Source of the DNA: Phytophthora sp. 'mugwort' | Lineage: Eukaryota > Oomycota > Peronosporomycetes > Peronosporales > Peronosporaceae | NCBI GenBank assembly: GCA_033558025.1 | Contig: JAUCEF010000005.1 | Location: 868,001-932,000 of the forward strand | Length of the DNA stretch: 64,000 nt | Reading direction: 5' to 3' | Shown: piece after piece, positions 18,948 to 30,653 of the stretch | Layout: each line of letters opens with the position of its first letter | Position numbering within the stretch: position 1 is the stretch's first letter | The notes under the pieces: model-generated | The model's input: the letters and a program-made list of their open reading frames with translations, nothing else | Told to the model about the DNA's origin: nothing | Databases searched by the model: none | Made by a program: the position numbers and the translations under genes

Positions 18948-19310
18948 AGCTCAGATAGCTCAGCTGGTTAAGCATCCAGTGTCGGACGGAAGCGGTCAGG
19001 GTTCAATCCCCGGACCGACCAGACCTTTCGGACGATGGTTGGGGTTTGGCCGCGAAGGTTGGGATATCTGGTCTTGTGACTGGACTGGTGGTCTTGGGGG
19101 CTACTGGGCGCCGTCTCATGGGCTGTAGGCCTGGAAGCACGGTTAGACCCGGTAGTTCTTGAGACTGCTTGACCGGGCACTTCAGTAGGAGAGATGCGGG
19201 TCGTGGTCTAGAGGGGCAAAGCCTCCCAGTCGTCGTCTCATGGGCTTGTAGGCCTGGTAGTACGCGCGGCTCGGGAGTGTGGCGCCGCTCTAGACCTCAA
19301 TCCAAGGAGT
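18948..19310 (+). repeat. tRNA-derived SINE-like sequence inside the LINE 3' region
   Basis: On the strand opposite the LINE, TAGCTCAGCTGG (18956-18967, A box) and GGTTCAATCC (19000-19009, B box) lie 44 bases apart, followed by a T-arm-like GGACCGACC. The cloverleaf is imperfect (poor acceptor and anticodon stems), so it is not a working tRNA. Downstream, GTCTCATGGGCTGTAGGCC at 19113 and a near copy at 19234 form a direct repeat of about 121 bp. A tRNA-like head plus unrelated body is SINE architecture. The right limit is approximate and no target duplication was found. Confidence 0.6.
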
Positions 19311-19603
19311 AGTCTAGTGATGTCGTGCATGCCATAACACGCGTAAGCGTCTGTAGCGTGTCGCGTTCTTCGCCCGCCTGTCCGCTAACGTGGGGCCCCG
19401 CCTGGGTTCAAAAATCCACATTGCCTTCGGGTACAGCAGACATAAGGCAACGCCCGCTAAGCGATCGGCAAATGGAGCCGGGAACTTGGCGTATGGGCGT
19501 GAAAGTGGTGGAGACTGAAGCCAGTAATGGTCGAGCACGCCGGCGGCGGATTGTAAGACATCAGGATAAAGCCTTGAACTTGTGGCCTTACCTTCGGGCC
19601 ACA

Positions 19604-19792
19604 GGCGTCTCTTCCCGGCTACGGTTCAACATGGCCGCGGGAAAGGAGCCCCGCTGACGGGTTTCCACCCCGCGATCGCTTGAATCTGCAGTCGTGAAGG
19701 TCGCCAACGCTCCGGACGTCTCTTCCCTGTCGTGGTTCAACATGTCCGCGAGTAAGGAGTCCCGCTGACGGGCTTCAGCCTCGTGGTCGCTT
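19604..19792. repeat. Two direct repeats of about 79 bp, 110-bp period
   Basis: The segment 19604-19682 recurs at 19714-19792 with scattered substitutions. Both copies contain CCCGCTGACGGG-like text. They lie between the end of ORF2 and the SINE-like sequence, in the LINE 3' region. Confidence 0.75.
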
Positions 19793-19856
19793 GGGCCAGT
19801 GGCGTCGAAGGATACCGACACAGGCAGTCCTCGCAATAAGGTGTGTAGTTGCCTAC

Positions 19857-22800
19857 TCACCACCCGCAGAAGCTCACGCTGTTAGCACTCCCAGGCTGGC
19901 CATGCTCACGGATGACTTGGGATAGCTTGGCGGCTTGAGACGGGTACCCACTAAGCTCAAACAAGTCAGATATCCGATAAACCTTTAAGCGAATGAGGTC
20001 TTGGACAATTCCCAGGTTTGCGGCTCGCAGGGTCTTGGGCGTCTTGGTTGCAGTCGTGATATCCACATTGTCCAGCAGCGGCATTGTCAACTTGTCAAAC
20101 TTGGTCATGTTGCGAGTGATCTGGGGCGCAGTTTGGTGTTCCAAAGGAAGAGAACATGGTGCCAATACAAACCAAGCGGTCTCCATCGTCTTAGCCGTCG
20201 AGACACCACATGATGAGGGCTGTTCCAGACCGGCGCGTACAGGATGTCAAAGTCGCGTCCCCAAGGTTTCATCACGGAATTAAACAGCGCAATGACTGGG
20301 GCGGCCCATGAGGGTACATCATTCGGTGACTGGCGTACGGCCATGAGCAGCTTGCAGAGCATGTGTAGTTGGAGTCCCTCGATCATCGTTTTCACAGGCG
20401 TTAAACCGAGGCCTCCCATGTGCATGGGCAACGTCCACCAAGCTCGGGGCACGATGTTCGAAGTAGAAGACTGGGTCATGAACCGTACTATCATGTCCTG
20501 GACTTGGTCTTGGAAACCAGTTTCAGGTATGTGGCAGACACTGGCCGTGTACCAGAGAACAGGCAAGATGATCTGTTGTAGGATAACCACTTGTCCTCGC
20601 AGAGTGCGTGCCCGGTACTTCCACAGTGAACACCTTGTCTGCATGTCCACCAATATGTGCTGTAGCCGTGCCGCGTCTGTGAGCTTGGGACCGTAGTATA
20701 TACCAAGCAGTTTGGCCGAGTCGTTGTTCCCAACAACCTTTAGTCCCAATTGCTGTAGTTCCTCACGGATGCTGTCGGTTTCACTGTTCCAGGGTGGAAC
20801 GGCAGCACCACGGTCTTGTTCTTGTTCAGCTCCATGCCCGATGCCTCACAGAAGAGATCCACCAAGTCCAGTAGACGCTGAGTATCCCGCAGGTCCCTCA
20901 GTAGTCCAGTGCAGTCATCAGCAAAGCTGATAACTGTATGGACTACCGAAGCGTCTCCACACCGAAGTCCAGCATCCTTCATCTTGGCGCGAATCAAGTG
21001 GTTCCACGTAAAGCACGAACAGACCCGGGGAGAGAGGGTCTCCTTGCCGCACGCCTCTCCCTAATTCAAAGGGCGAAAGTGGGCTACCGTTGAATAGTAG
21101 CGCCACCAAAGTCCCAGGAAACATCACGCGTACCCAACGACGAAACACTTCGCCGAAGCGGAAGTGCTCGAGGATCATGTCAAGGGCATCCCACACCACG
21201 CTGTCGAAGGCCTTGGCAAAGTCAATCAAGATAGCACCAGCCACCGCGTCATCGTCTTCATACACTTTCATGAGTGCTTGAAGTCGCAGGTGAGCATGAC
21301 GAATATCGCGCCCAGGCACGAAGCCATACTGGTCAGAGAATAGGAGACTGTCTAACACAGTTCCCAGACGGTATGCCAGTATCTTGGGGCCCAGCTTGGC
21401 ATCGACGTTGAGGAGAGTAATGGGTCTGTAGTTTCCAGGCTCTTTACGGTCTCCCTTCTTGTATAGCAAGCAGACTTGGCCGCGACGCTGGAACTTGGAC
21501 ATCCTGCCTTTCTCCAGTTGAGCTGCGTAGACAATCTCCAGGATACGGCTCCAAAGTGGCACATCAGTTAGGTAGTAGGCCACGGGTAACCCATCGGGTC
21601 CTGGTGCCTTCCCCGACGACATATGCTTGATAGCCCAGTAGAAGTCATTTGCTGTAAGTGGACTGTCAAGATAGGCAGCTCGCTTCGGCGTCAGATGCTT
21701 AGTCGTGTGTTCAAGGATCTCGGCCAGCTTGATGCGATCCCATTGCGGCTTGTCATGATGGAACTCTCTTGAAGGTGAACGATAGATCCCGGACCAAAAC
21801 TGGTTGAACTCCTGGCACATGACTTCCAACTCCTCCGGCGAATTGACAGGAATCGGAGTGTTGTGCAGGATCTGAGGCGGTCGGAAGAAGTACTTGGTAC
21901 CTCGTTCAGAATCATGGAGGTCGGAGGCAAACTTCTTCTTCGAAGCGTAGAACTTTTTCACCTTCATCTTGACCTCCAGTAGTGCCCTCTTTTCAGTCAG
22001 CCGCCGGCGTTGATCATCGGTAGGCTCCGTCGCTTGGCGGTGCTGCAGATCATTGATTTCCAGGTGCAGTTCCTCAAGTTCGCGCTGGCGAGCATTCTTC
22101 CGTGATTCAAATAAGTCGTGCAAGAAGATGTTGTCGCGACGCTTGTGCTCGTCGAGTAGGCAGCCCGGGTTGTAGTGGGAGTCCGTTGGTGCATGGAGCA
22201 TGTCTGCCAACTTGATCAGCGATTCTTGAAGATACTGCTGCGCTTCAGGAAGCTGGATGATCCATTCTGGGCAGCGCCAGGGTTTTTTTTTAGCCGGCCG
22301 AAAGACAGCAGATCCGAGTCGAAAGTCGATGCCGCAATGGTCACCCATATTGGAGCGATTGCGAAAGTCGTGCAGAATGCCCTGCATGGCCGAGTGGAAG
22401 AGCTGGGAGCTTAGCATCACGTAGTCTAACCTTGAGCTGGAGTTGGGGCTGGTGAACTCGACGAGCGTCGGATGTTCCAGGCGCCATGCATCCACAACGT
22501 TGATAGTTTGCATCCAGTCCAGCAGCTCGGTTCGTCCCCGCGATCGATTTCGGTCGGTGTGGTTGGCTTGGTCCAGTTGGCTTGACATCACCGTGTTGAA
22601 GTCGCCCATGACAATGTGCAGCACATCATCGTCGAAGTCTCTTGGAAGGTTTTTAAAGAAAGTTGGCCGCTTCTGACCTTTAACGGGGGCATACAACACA
22701 TGAATGTACGTCTCTTTCAAGTCCAGAGTGCCGCGTAGTAGTAAGTACCGATCCATCATATCAGCCGAGCTAACATGACGGAGGGTAACGTCTTGGATAT

Positions 22801-23055
22801 CTTGAACAGGGCATGTCGGCGTGAGTAGTAGCCCACACCAGCGTGCCCTGTGTATGTAGTCATATGTTCTTGCGACCAAAAGCTGGAATTAAACCGCGAG
22901 GTTTGCCTCCAGATCTGTCTTAAGCGCTGGTAGTTGAAGGGCCCGGTGAAGCACGCCTCCTGAAGACCGATCATGTGAAAGGTCTTAGAGAAGTACTGCA
23001 GCGAGCTCCTTGAGGTCCGGTTCATGCCGTTAGCGTTCAGCGAGAACCCTCTCAT
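19857..23055 (-). pseudogene. LINE ORF2: APE endonuclease and reverse transcriptase, frameshifted
   Basis: ATG 23055 lies 13 bases after the ORF1 stop. The N-terminal APE part shows SLNANGM and an LQE metal-site motif, then a frameshift at about 22,800-22,870. An open frame of 653 codons follows (22,879-20,918) with APE motifs GDFN, SRLDYVM and GDHCG, a coiled linker, and RT blocks GKAPGPDGLP, YRPITLLN, FAKAFDSVVW (motif A Asp) and GVRQGDPLSP. The catalytic FADD falls after a second frameshift at about 20,990. Further shifts at about 20,745 and 20,180 separate KLLGIYYG, the thumb and a C-terminal region. It would nick DNA and copy LINE RNA at the target. Four single-base shifts make it inactive as read; sequencing indels are an alternative. 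Confidence 0.9.
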
Positions 23056-23068
23056 GGCCCAATTCCCA

Positions 23069-25097
23069 TTAGAGAGAAGGGCTACCCGAGTTGGCTACTG
23101 CCGAAGCCGCTTGTTGGAGATCAACGATGCATTGGCGTAAGTCGTCCGGCAACGGGCCATCAAGGAGTCGAGTTGCCAACGGCGAGGTTACCAGTACCCC
23201 TAGGGTGCGATCGTCCCAGAGGTGCCACATCGGATGGGGCAGCGTAGTAGCTTCTTCTTGGATTAGAGCGCAGACCTTGACCGGATCCATATAGATGCTT
23301 GGAGCAATCACTTGCAACGCAAGATCAAACTCGGCCAGTCGCGTTTGGAGCCAGAACTCGTTTGGGGTAGAGCAAAGGCTCTGCAGCACGACTTCTGGGC
23401 TTAGGTCGTCAGCGTCCGGGAAGAGCTCGGCCAACTTGTTCTTGAGCGAGTAGTCCTTCGCCGAGGAGTCTAGCTTCGTGGAGATCATTCGGAGTACTGC
23501 GTGGCCAAACGTCTTGCTGCGAAGATGCTGATAGTTACCGGGAGCCGAGGTGTCTAATAAAAAGCGATGGACGCTAGGTTGGGCTTGTATCCCGTACAAG
23601 CTGCTATCGGCATCTGAGGTGTTCGAGAACTCCGTCAGATACGATTCGATGACGTCGCAGAGGTCATTGAGGGTGATCGTCTCTGCAGGGTACTTGATCG
23701 CAGCGCTGTTGAGTATCTTTTCGGCAGGCTTGGACAGCTTGACATACGAGGCAACCGGGGAGGGCGGGATCTGAGTATTGTCCCAGAGAGTCATATCCTG
23801 ATCAGGTGGGACATTGCCACCATCTCCCTCACTCAGCCACTCATACTGGTTGGTGGATGCCAGTACTGGATAGCCAGTCTGGGACGGGGGTAGTTCCTTT
23901 GCCTTGGCTGTGGGAGTGGACATCTTGCCAAAGACAAATTGCTTGGCGCGCAAGATACGCGCCGGCTCCCGGTCTGTTCGCTTGATCGAGCCAGTGGGAA
24001 AATTTGGAGGTTCTTCATCCGACGGCCAGATAGAATTGGGCTGGACTGTGATCCCGTCTCCGACAGTTTCTCCTTCAACACCTTCCATAGCGCTGCCTGA
24101 ACTGGCTTCCGAGTCACTCACTTCTGAGCCATTAGGCTCGGATGGCTCGTACTCGGCGTCCGACGTTTCCAGGCGTGCCATTGGCTTCGACGCTCGTGGC
24201 AACAGCAGGCTTCGAGGAAGCCTGATGTGCCGCATGGGCGACCGACTTAGATGCTGATGGGTGAGCCTTGCGTTTCTCGTGCATCGCCTTCAGGAAGGGC
24301 GGCGTGCCGTGGTTGAACGCACGGATGCGGTGATTGACCACCGCGTATCCATGGTCACCGAACTTGATTTCTCGCAACGGTGTCGTTGGCGTAAGCATCA
24401 GCGACTCGGGCGGGGACTTGTGGTTGAAGTACACTCGGCGGCTGCGTGACTTCAGACCGCGAATCGTACGACTAGGGCAGATGAACACCGGTGGTGTCGC
24501 ATGTGCGGCGAACCAGTCGTAGATCTCGCTGTCATCGACCTCGTCAGGCAGGCGCTGCAAGTCGACATAGTACCAGCTGGAGTACTTGGAGTACGGTTGA
24601 ACCCGATAGTTTCGGTCACAGATCGACAGCGTCTGGCCACCCAACTTGGATGCGATAGCTTGATCAGTGCATACAAAGCTGATGCCAGCGTTCCGGATGG
24701 TCTTGAAATCGCGCAGATGGCTGACGTTGGCCGACCAGATGGCCGGTTGCGTATCCGATCCGAGCGAGGTCATGATCTCCGTATCAGAGAACGTGGCGGT
24801 CAGGTCTCGCGCAGGAATCCACGTGGAGTAGGTCAACTCACTCGAGACGAGCTGGGGAACTCCACGTAGAGCAGCTGCTTTCTTGTCATCAGCGTTGCGC
24901 TCGGGATCCAACATAGCCTTTTCCGCTGACGCGAGTGCGTCATCGGTGGGCAACGAGAACTCGACCTGTGGGGCCTTGTTTCGCCACTCAGCATGCCAAG
25001 TCTGGTCACGACGAGGAGCCGCCATGATGATGGGCTGCGAAGGCTGGCGGACCAGTTCGGGCGTTTCTTCTTCCAGCTGCTCTCTCGCAGCTGTCAC
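23069..25097 (-). pseudogene. LINE ORF1 protein, one frameshift
   Basis: The gene consists of two overlapping open frames, 24,132-25,097 (321 codons) and 23,069-24,235 (388 codons), joined by one shift at about 24,150-24,230. The N-terminal half has strand/helix patterns such as SSWYYVDLQRLPDEVDDSEI that could be an RRM-like RNA-binding fold, followed by a basic, Ala/Ser-rich segment. The second half starts with an acidic low-complexity stretch (SEVSDSEASSGSAMEG) and ends in a helical region. No CCHC knuckle was seen. ORF1 proteins bind LINE RNA and act as chaperones. The start is taken as the first ATG of the open frame, 329 bases from the element's 5' end. Confidence 0.8.
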
Positions 25098-25426
25098 GTT
25101 CCCCCCTTTACGGTATGGCTAGGCCGCACTCCTCTGACCTCCTAGGGCCACAGGCGCAAACTCGGCAACAGCTTCAAGGGAGCGGCTCGATTGGGAGTCG
25201 CGACGACTTAGTTCTTCGGCGGCAGCAGCACGACGGCTTAGCGTGGTGGTGGTGTCGCGGCGCGGGGCGGGGTCTTAAGGTCCGGTAGTCAGGTGAGGCG
25301 ACAGCACGACAGATAGGCTGAGGTGGAGAAACGACAACACGGGACTGGAAGGACCGAAGCTTGAAAGCGCAGTAGCAGGTATGGGCCTGTCTATGTGCAC
25401 TTGTGGAGTAGCCGGCAAATTGCAAA

Positions 25427-25439
25427 CTCAGTTGGTAGA
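25427..25439 (+). repeat. LINE target-site duplication, right copy
   Basis: CTCAGTTGGTAGA, identical to 18621-18633. It is preceded by LINE sequence (GCAAA) in place of the tRNA's TATAG. Confidence 0.93.
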
Positions 25440-25489
25440 GCGTGCGGCTGTTAACCTCAAGGTCGCTGGTTCAAACCCAGCTGGGAGAG
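25427..25489 (+). pseudogene. tRNA-Asn 3' part, split by the LINE
   Basis: This is the tRNA from position 11 onward, including the anticodon GTT, B box and terminator but without the 5' acceptor strand. It keeps part of the A box, so weak transcription is conceivable, but a mature tRNA cannot form. The next tRNA start is at 26,149. Confidence 0.9.
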
Positions 25490-26148
25490 CTTCTTTTGCG
25501 CCACGCACCATCAAATTACTGCCGTCGACTTGTCCTGCTTGTCACGCCTCTCTCGCGCTCTAGCACACAGTGCGCCCCTGACCCACTGCTTTGCTGCTTT
25601 TACCAACCCACGTTGGTGTCAACGAGATCGTTCTTCTACTAGACATGCTCAATCGGCACCGGGATTTCTGCTGCCGTCATGCATTTTCCGGCTCGTTTAC
25701 TGGCTTCGGTGGCTGGCCTCGATCCCGCTGATCGCTGCTGGTGTTAGCGCTGGAGTCGCCTTACATTTGACGCTCTCACGGGAGTTGGTCGGCTATCAAG
25801 TGTCCGTGCCAAATCGGCCGCAGTTAGGATCGATGCAGTGGTGTGGGGGTCGCTATGTCGAGTCAAACTTTGTATGCTCTTGACCGCGAAAGGCGTTGTA
25901 AAGGTTGTGGTGGAGGCACGGTAACAGCATGTTGTGGTGTGTTTGGCAGTCGGTAGATGTGGTTAGCGCGTTTGAAGGTCCGTTGGCCAGTACCTTGGAC
26001 GAGTAGGTGGATATAGAAGCGGGTGTGTAGCGGTACGTGAGGCCGCAGTATGTGTGATGAGCGCGTGGTGGCTTCTTGCCGTGTGTCGTTGTATGTGTTG
26101 TGAGAAATGCATTTTTCGACGACGGTGTGGTGGGTAGCTTGTCGTGCT

Positions 26149-26221
26149 TCTCCTATAGCTCAGTTGGTAGAGCGTGCGGCTGTTAACCTCAAGGTCGCTG
26201 GTTCAAACCCAGCTGGGAGAG
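26149..26221 (+). tRNA. tRNA-Asn(GTT), copy 2
   Basis: First intact copy right of the LINE. Short unit: 732 bp to the next tRNA start. Confidence 0.93.
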
Positions 26222-26880
26222 CTTCTTTTGCGCCACGCACCATCAAATTACTGCCGTCGACTTGTCCTGCTTGTCACGCCTCTCTCGCGCTCTAGCACAC
26301 AGTGCGCCCCTGACCCACTGCTTTGCTGCTTTTACCAACCCACGTTGGTGTCAACGAGATCGTTCTTCTACTAGACATGCTCAATCGGCACCGGGATTTC
26401 TGCTGCCGTCATGCATTTTCCGGCTCGTTTACTGGCTTCGGTGGCTGGCCTCGATCCCGCTGATCGCTGCTGGTGTTAGCGCTGGAGTCGCCTTACATTT
26501 GACGCTCTCACGGGAGTTGGTCGGCTATCAAGTGTCCGTGCCAAATCGGCCGCAGTTAGGATCGATGCAGTGGCGTGGGGGTCGCTATGTCGAGTCAAAC
26601 TTTGTATGCTCTTGACCGCGAAAGGCGTTGTAAAGGTTGTGGTGGAGGCACGGTAACAGCATGTTGTGGTGTGTTTGGCAATCGGTAGATGTGGTTAGCG
26701 CGTTTGAAGGTCCGTTGGCCAGTACCTTGGACGAGTAGGTGGATATAGAAGCGGGTGTGTAGCGGTACGTGAGGCCGCAGTATGTGTGATGAGCGCGTGG
26801 TGGCTTCTTGCCGTGTGTCGTTGTATGTGTTGTGAGAAATGCATTTTTCGACGACGGTGTGGTGGGTAGCTTGTCGTGCT

Positions 26881-26953
26881 TCTCCTATAGCTCAGTTGGT
26901 AGAGCGTGCGGCTGTTAACCTCAAGGTCGCTGGTTCAAACCCAGCTGGGAGAG
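26881..26953 (+). tRNA. tRNA-Asn(GTT), copy 3
   Basis: Long unit, 745 bp to the next start. Confidence 0.93.
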
Positions 26954-27625
26954 CTTCTTTTGCGCCACGCACCATCAAATTACTGCCGTCGACTTGTCCT
27001 GCTTGTCACGCCTCTCTCGCGCTCTAGCACACAGTGCGCCCCTGACCCACTGCTTTGCTGCTTTTACCAACCCACGTTGGTGTCAACGAGATCGTTCTTC
27101 TACTAGACATGCTCAATCGGCACCGGGATTTCTGCTGCCGTCATGCATTTTCCGGCTCGTTTACTGGCTTCGGTGGCTGGCCTCGATCCCGCTGATCGCT
27201 GCTGGTGTTAGCGCTGGAGTCGCCTTACATTTGACGCTCTCACGGGAGTTGGTCGGCTATCAAGTGTCCGTGCCAAATCGGCCGCAGTTAGGATCGATGC
27301 AGTGGCGTGGGGGTCGCTATGTCGTGTCAAACTTTGTATGCTCTTGACCGCGAAAGGCGTTGTAAAGGTTGTGGTGGAGGCACGGTAACAGCATGTTGTG
27401 GTGTGTTTGGCAGTCGGTAGATGTGGTTAGCGCGTTTGAAGGTCCGTTGGCGTTTCGGGTCTACCAGTACCTTGGACGAGTAGGTGGATATAGAAGCGGG
27501 TGTGTAGCGGTACGTGAGGCCGCAGTATGTGTGATGAGCGCGTGGTGGCTTCTTGCCGTGTGTCGTTGTATGTGTTGTGAGAAATGCATTTTTCGACGAC
27601 GGTGTGGTGGGTAGCTTGTCGTGCT

Positions 27626-27698
27626 TCTCCTATAGCTCAGTTGGTAGAGCGTGCGGCTGTTAACCTCAAGGTCGCTGGTTCAAACCCAGCTGGGAGAG
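27626..27698 (+). tRNA. tRNA-Asn(GTT), copy 4
   Basis: Long unit, 745 bp. Confidence 0.93.
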
Positions 27699-28370
27699 CT
27701 TCTTTTGCGCCACGCACCATCAAATTACTGCCGTCGACTTGTCCTGCTTGTCACGCCTCTCTCGCGCTCTAGCACACAGTGCGCCCCTGACCCACTGCTT
27801 TGCTGCTTTTACCAACCCACGTTGGTGTCAACGAGATCGTTCTTCTACTAGACATGCTCAATCGGCACCGGGATTTCTGCTGCCGTCATGCATTTTCCGG
27901 CTCGTTTACTGGCTTCGGTGGCTGGCCTCGATCCCGCTGATCGCTGCTGGTGTTAGCGCTGGAGTCGCCTTACATTTGACGCTCTCACGGGAGTTGGTCG
28001 GCTATCAAGTGTCCGTGCCAAATCGGCCGCAGTTAGGATCGATGCAGTGGCGTGGGGGTCGCTATGTCGTGTCAAACTTTGTATGCTCTTGACCGCGAAA
28101 GGCGTTGTAAAGGTTGTGGTGGAGGCACGGTAACAGCATGTTGTGGTGTGTTTGGCAGTCGGTAGATGTGGTTAGCGCGTTTGAAGGTCCGTTGGCGTTT
28201 CGGGTCTACCAGTACCTTGGACGAGTAGGTGGATATAGAAGCGGGTGTGTAGCGGTACGTGAGGCCGCAGTATGTGTGATGAGCGCGTGGTGGCTTCTTG
28301 CCGTGTGTCGTTGTATGTGTTGTGAGAAATGCATTTTTCGACGACGGTGTGGTGGGTAGCTTGTCGTGCT

Positions 28371-28443
28371 TCTCCTATAGCTCAGTTGGTAGAGCGTGCG
28401 GCTGTTAACCTCAAGGTCGCTGGTTCAAACCCAGCTGGGAGAG
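28371..28443 (+). tRNA. tRNA-Asn(GTT), copy 5
   Basis: Short unit, 732 bp. Carries the CATGCACC variant just downstream of the terminator. Confidence 0.93.
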
Positions 28444-29102
28444 CTTCTTTTGCGCCATGCACCATCAAATTACTGCCGTCGACTTGTCCTGCTTATCACG
28501 CCTCTCTCGCGCTCTAGCACACAGTGCGCCCCTGACCCACTGCTTTGCTGCTTTTACCAACCCACGTTGGTGTCAACGAGATCGTTCTTCTACTAGACAT
28601 GCTCAATCGGCACCGGGATTTCTGCTGCCGTCATGCATTTTCCGGCTCGTTTACTGGCTTCGGTGGCTGGCCTCGATCCCGCTGATCGCTGCTGGTGTTA
28701 GCGCTGGAGTCGCCTTACATTTGACGCTCTCACGGGAGTTGGTCGGCTATCAAGTGTCCGTGCCAAATCGGCCGCAGTTAGGATCGATGCAGTGGCGTGG
28801 GGGTCGCTATGTCGTGTCAAACTTTGTATGCTCTTGACCGCGAAAGGCGTTGTAAAGGTTGTGGTGGAGGCACGGTAACAGCATGTTGTGGTGTGTTTGG
28901 CAGTCGGTAGATGTGGTTAGCGCGTTTGAAGGTCCGTTGGCCAGTACCTTGGACGAGTAGGTGGATATAGAAGCGGGTGTGTAGCGGTACGTGAGGCCGC
29001 AGTATGTGTGATGAGCGCGTGGTGGCTTCTTGCCGTGTGTCGTTGTATGTGTTGTGAGAAATGCATTTTTCGACGACGGTGTGGTGGGTAGCTTGTCGTG
29101 CT

Positions 29103-29175
29103 TCTCCTATAGCTCAGTTGGTAGAGCGTGCGGCTGTTAACCTCAAGGTCGCTGGTTCAAACCCAGCTGGGAGAG
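29103..29175 (+). tRNA. tRNA-Asn(GTT), copy 6
   Basis: Short unit, 732 bp. Confidence 0.93.
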
Positions 29176-29834
29176 CTTCTTTTGCGCCACGCACCATCAA
29201 ATTACTGCCGTCGACTTGTCCTGCTTGTCACGCCTCTCTCGCGCTCTAGCACACAGTGCGCCCCTGACCCACTGCTTTGCTGCTTTTACCAACCCACGTT
29301 GGTGTCAACGAGATCGTTCTTCTACTAGACATGCTCAATCGGCACCGGGATTTCTGCTGCCGTCATGCATTTTCCGGCTCGTTTACTGGCTTCGGTGGCT
29401 GGCCTCGATCCCGCTGATCGCTGCTGGTGTTAGCGCTGGAGTCGCCTTACATTTGACGCTCTCACGGGAGTTGGTCGGCTATCAAGTGTCCGTGCCAAAT
29501 CGGCCGCAGTTAGGATCGATGCAGTGGCGTGGGGGTCGCTATGTCGTGTCAAACTTTGTATGCTCTTGACCGCGAAAGGCGTTGTAAAGGTTGTGGTGGA
29601 GGCACGGTAACAGCATGTTGTGGTGTGTTTGGCAGTCGGTAGATGTGGTTAGCGCGTTTGAAGGTCCGTTGGCCAGTACCTTGGACGAGTAGGTGGATAT
29701 AGAAGCGGGTGTGTAGCGGTACGTGAGGCCGCAGTATGTGTGATGAGCGCGTGGTGGCTTCTTGCCGTGTGTCGTTGTATGTGTTGTGAGAAATGCATTT
29801 TTCGGCGACGGTGTGGTGGGTAGCTTGTCGTGCT

Positions 29835-29907
29835 TCTCCTATAGCTCAGTTGGTAGAGCGTGCGGCTGTTAACCTCAAGGTCGCTGGTTCAAACCCAGCT
29901 GGGAGAG
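29835..29907 (+). tRNA. tRNA-Asn(GTT), copy 7
   Basis: Long unit, 746 bp. The upstream flank has the GGCGACGG variant. Confidence 0.93.
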
Positions 29908-30580
29908 CTTCTTTTGCGCCACGCACCATCAAATTACTGCCGTCGACTTGTCCTGCTTGTCACGCCTCTCTCGCGCTCTAGCACACAGTGCGCCCCTGAC
30001 CCACTGCTTTGCTGCTTTTACCAACCCACGTTGGTGTCAACGAGATCGTTCTTCTACTAGACATGCTCAATCGGCACCGGGATTTCTGCTGCCGTCATGC
30101 ATTTTCCGGCTCGTTTACTGGCTTCGGTGGCTGGCCTCGATCCCGCTGATCGCTGCTGGTGTTAGCGCTGGAGTCGCCTTACATTTGACGCTCTCACGGG
30201 AGTTGGTCGGCTATCAAGTGTCCGTGCCAAATCGGCCGCAGTTAGGATCGATGCAGTGGCGTGGGGGTCGCTATGTTGAGTCAAACTTTGTATGCTCTTG
30301 ACCGCGAAAGGCGTTGTAAAGGTTGTGGTGGAGGCACGGTAACAGCATGTTGTGGTGTGTTTGGCAGTCGGTAGATGTGGTTAGCGCGTTTGAAGGTCCG
30401 TTGGCGTTTCGGGTCTACCAGTACCTTGGACGAGTAGGTGGATATAGAAGCGGGTGTGTAGCGGTACGTGAGGCCGCAGTATGTGTGATGAGCGCGTGGT
30501 GGCTTCTTGCCGTGTGTCGTTGTATGTGTTGTGAGAAATGCATTTTTTCGACGACGGTGTGGTGGGTAGCTTGTCGTGCT

Positions 30581-30653
30581 TCTCCTATAGCTCAGTTGGT
30601 AGAGCGTGCGGCTGTTAACCTCAAGGTCGCTGGTTCAAACCCAGCTGGGAGAG
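30581..30653 (+). tRNA. tRNA-Asn(GTT), copy 8
   Basis: Short unit, 732 bp. Confidence 0.93.

Larger units (their letters stand above)
18634..25426 (-). mobile_element. Full-length APE-type LINE inserted in a tRNA-Asn gene
   Basis: This 6,793-bp non-LTR retrotransposon lies on the minus strand. It has a 329-bp 5' leader, ORF1 (23,069-25,097), ORF2 with APE endonuclease and reverse transcriptase (19,857-23,055), and a 3' region of about 1.2 kb ending TTTTTTGTTAA on the minus strand rather than in poly(A). It is flanked by identical 13-bp target duplications. Removing it plus one duplication leaves a 23 + 709 = 732 bp array unit, which proves the ends. Protein style (GDFNTVM, PGPDGLP, FADD) resembles oomycete LINEs; that placement is inference. 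Both ORFs carry frameshifts despite the perfect duplication. Confidence 0.95.

Noticed and set aside
18949..19021. Functional second tRNA gene
   Set aside because: A and B boxes are good, but the acceptor and anticodon stems do not pair and no clear anticodon loop exists; called SINE-like instead.
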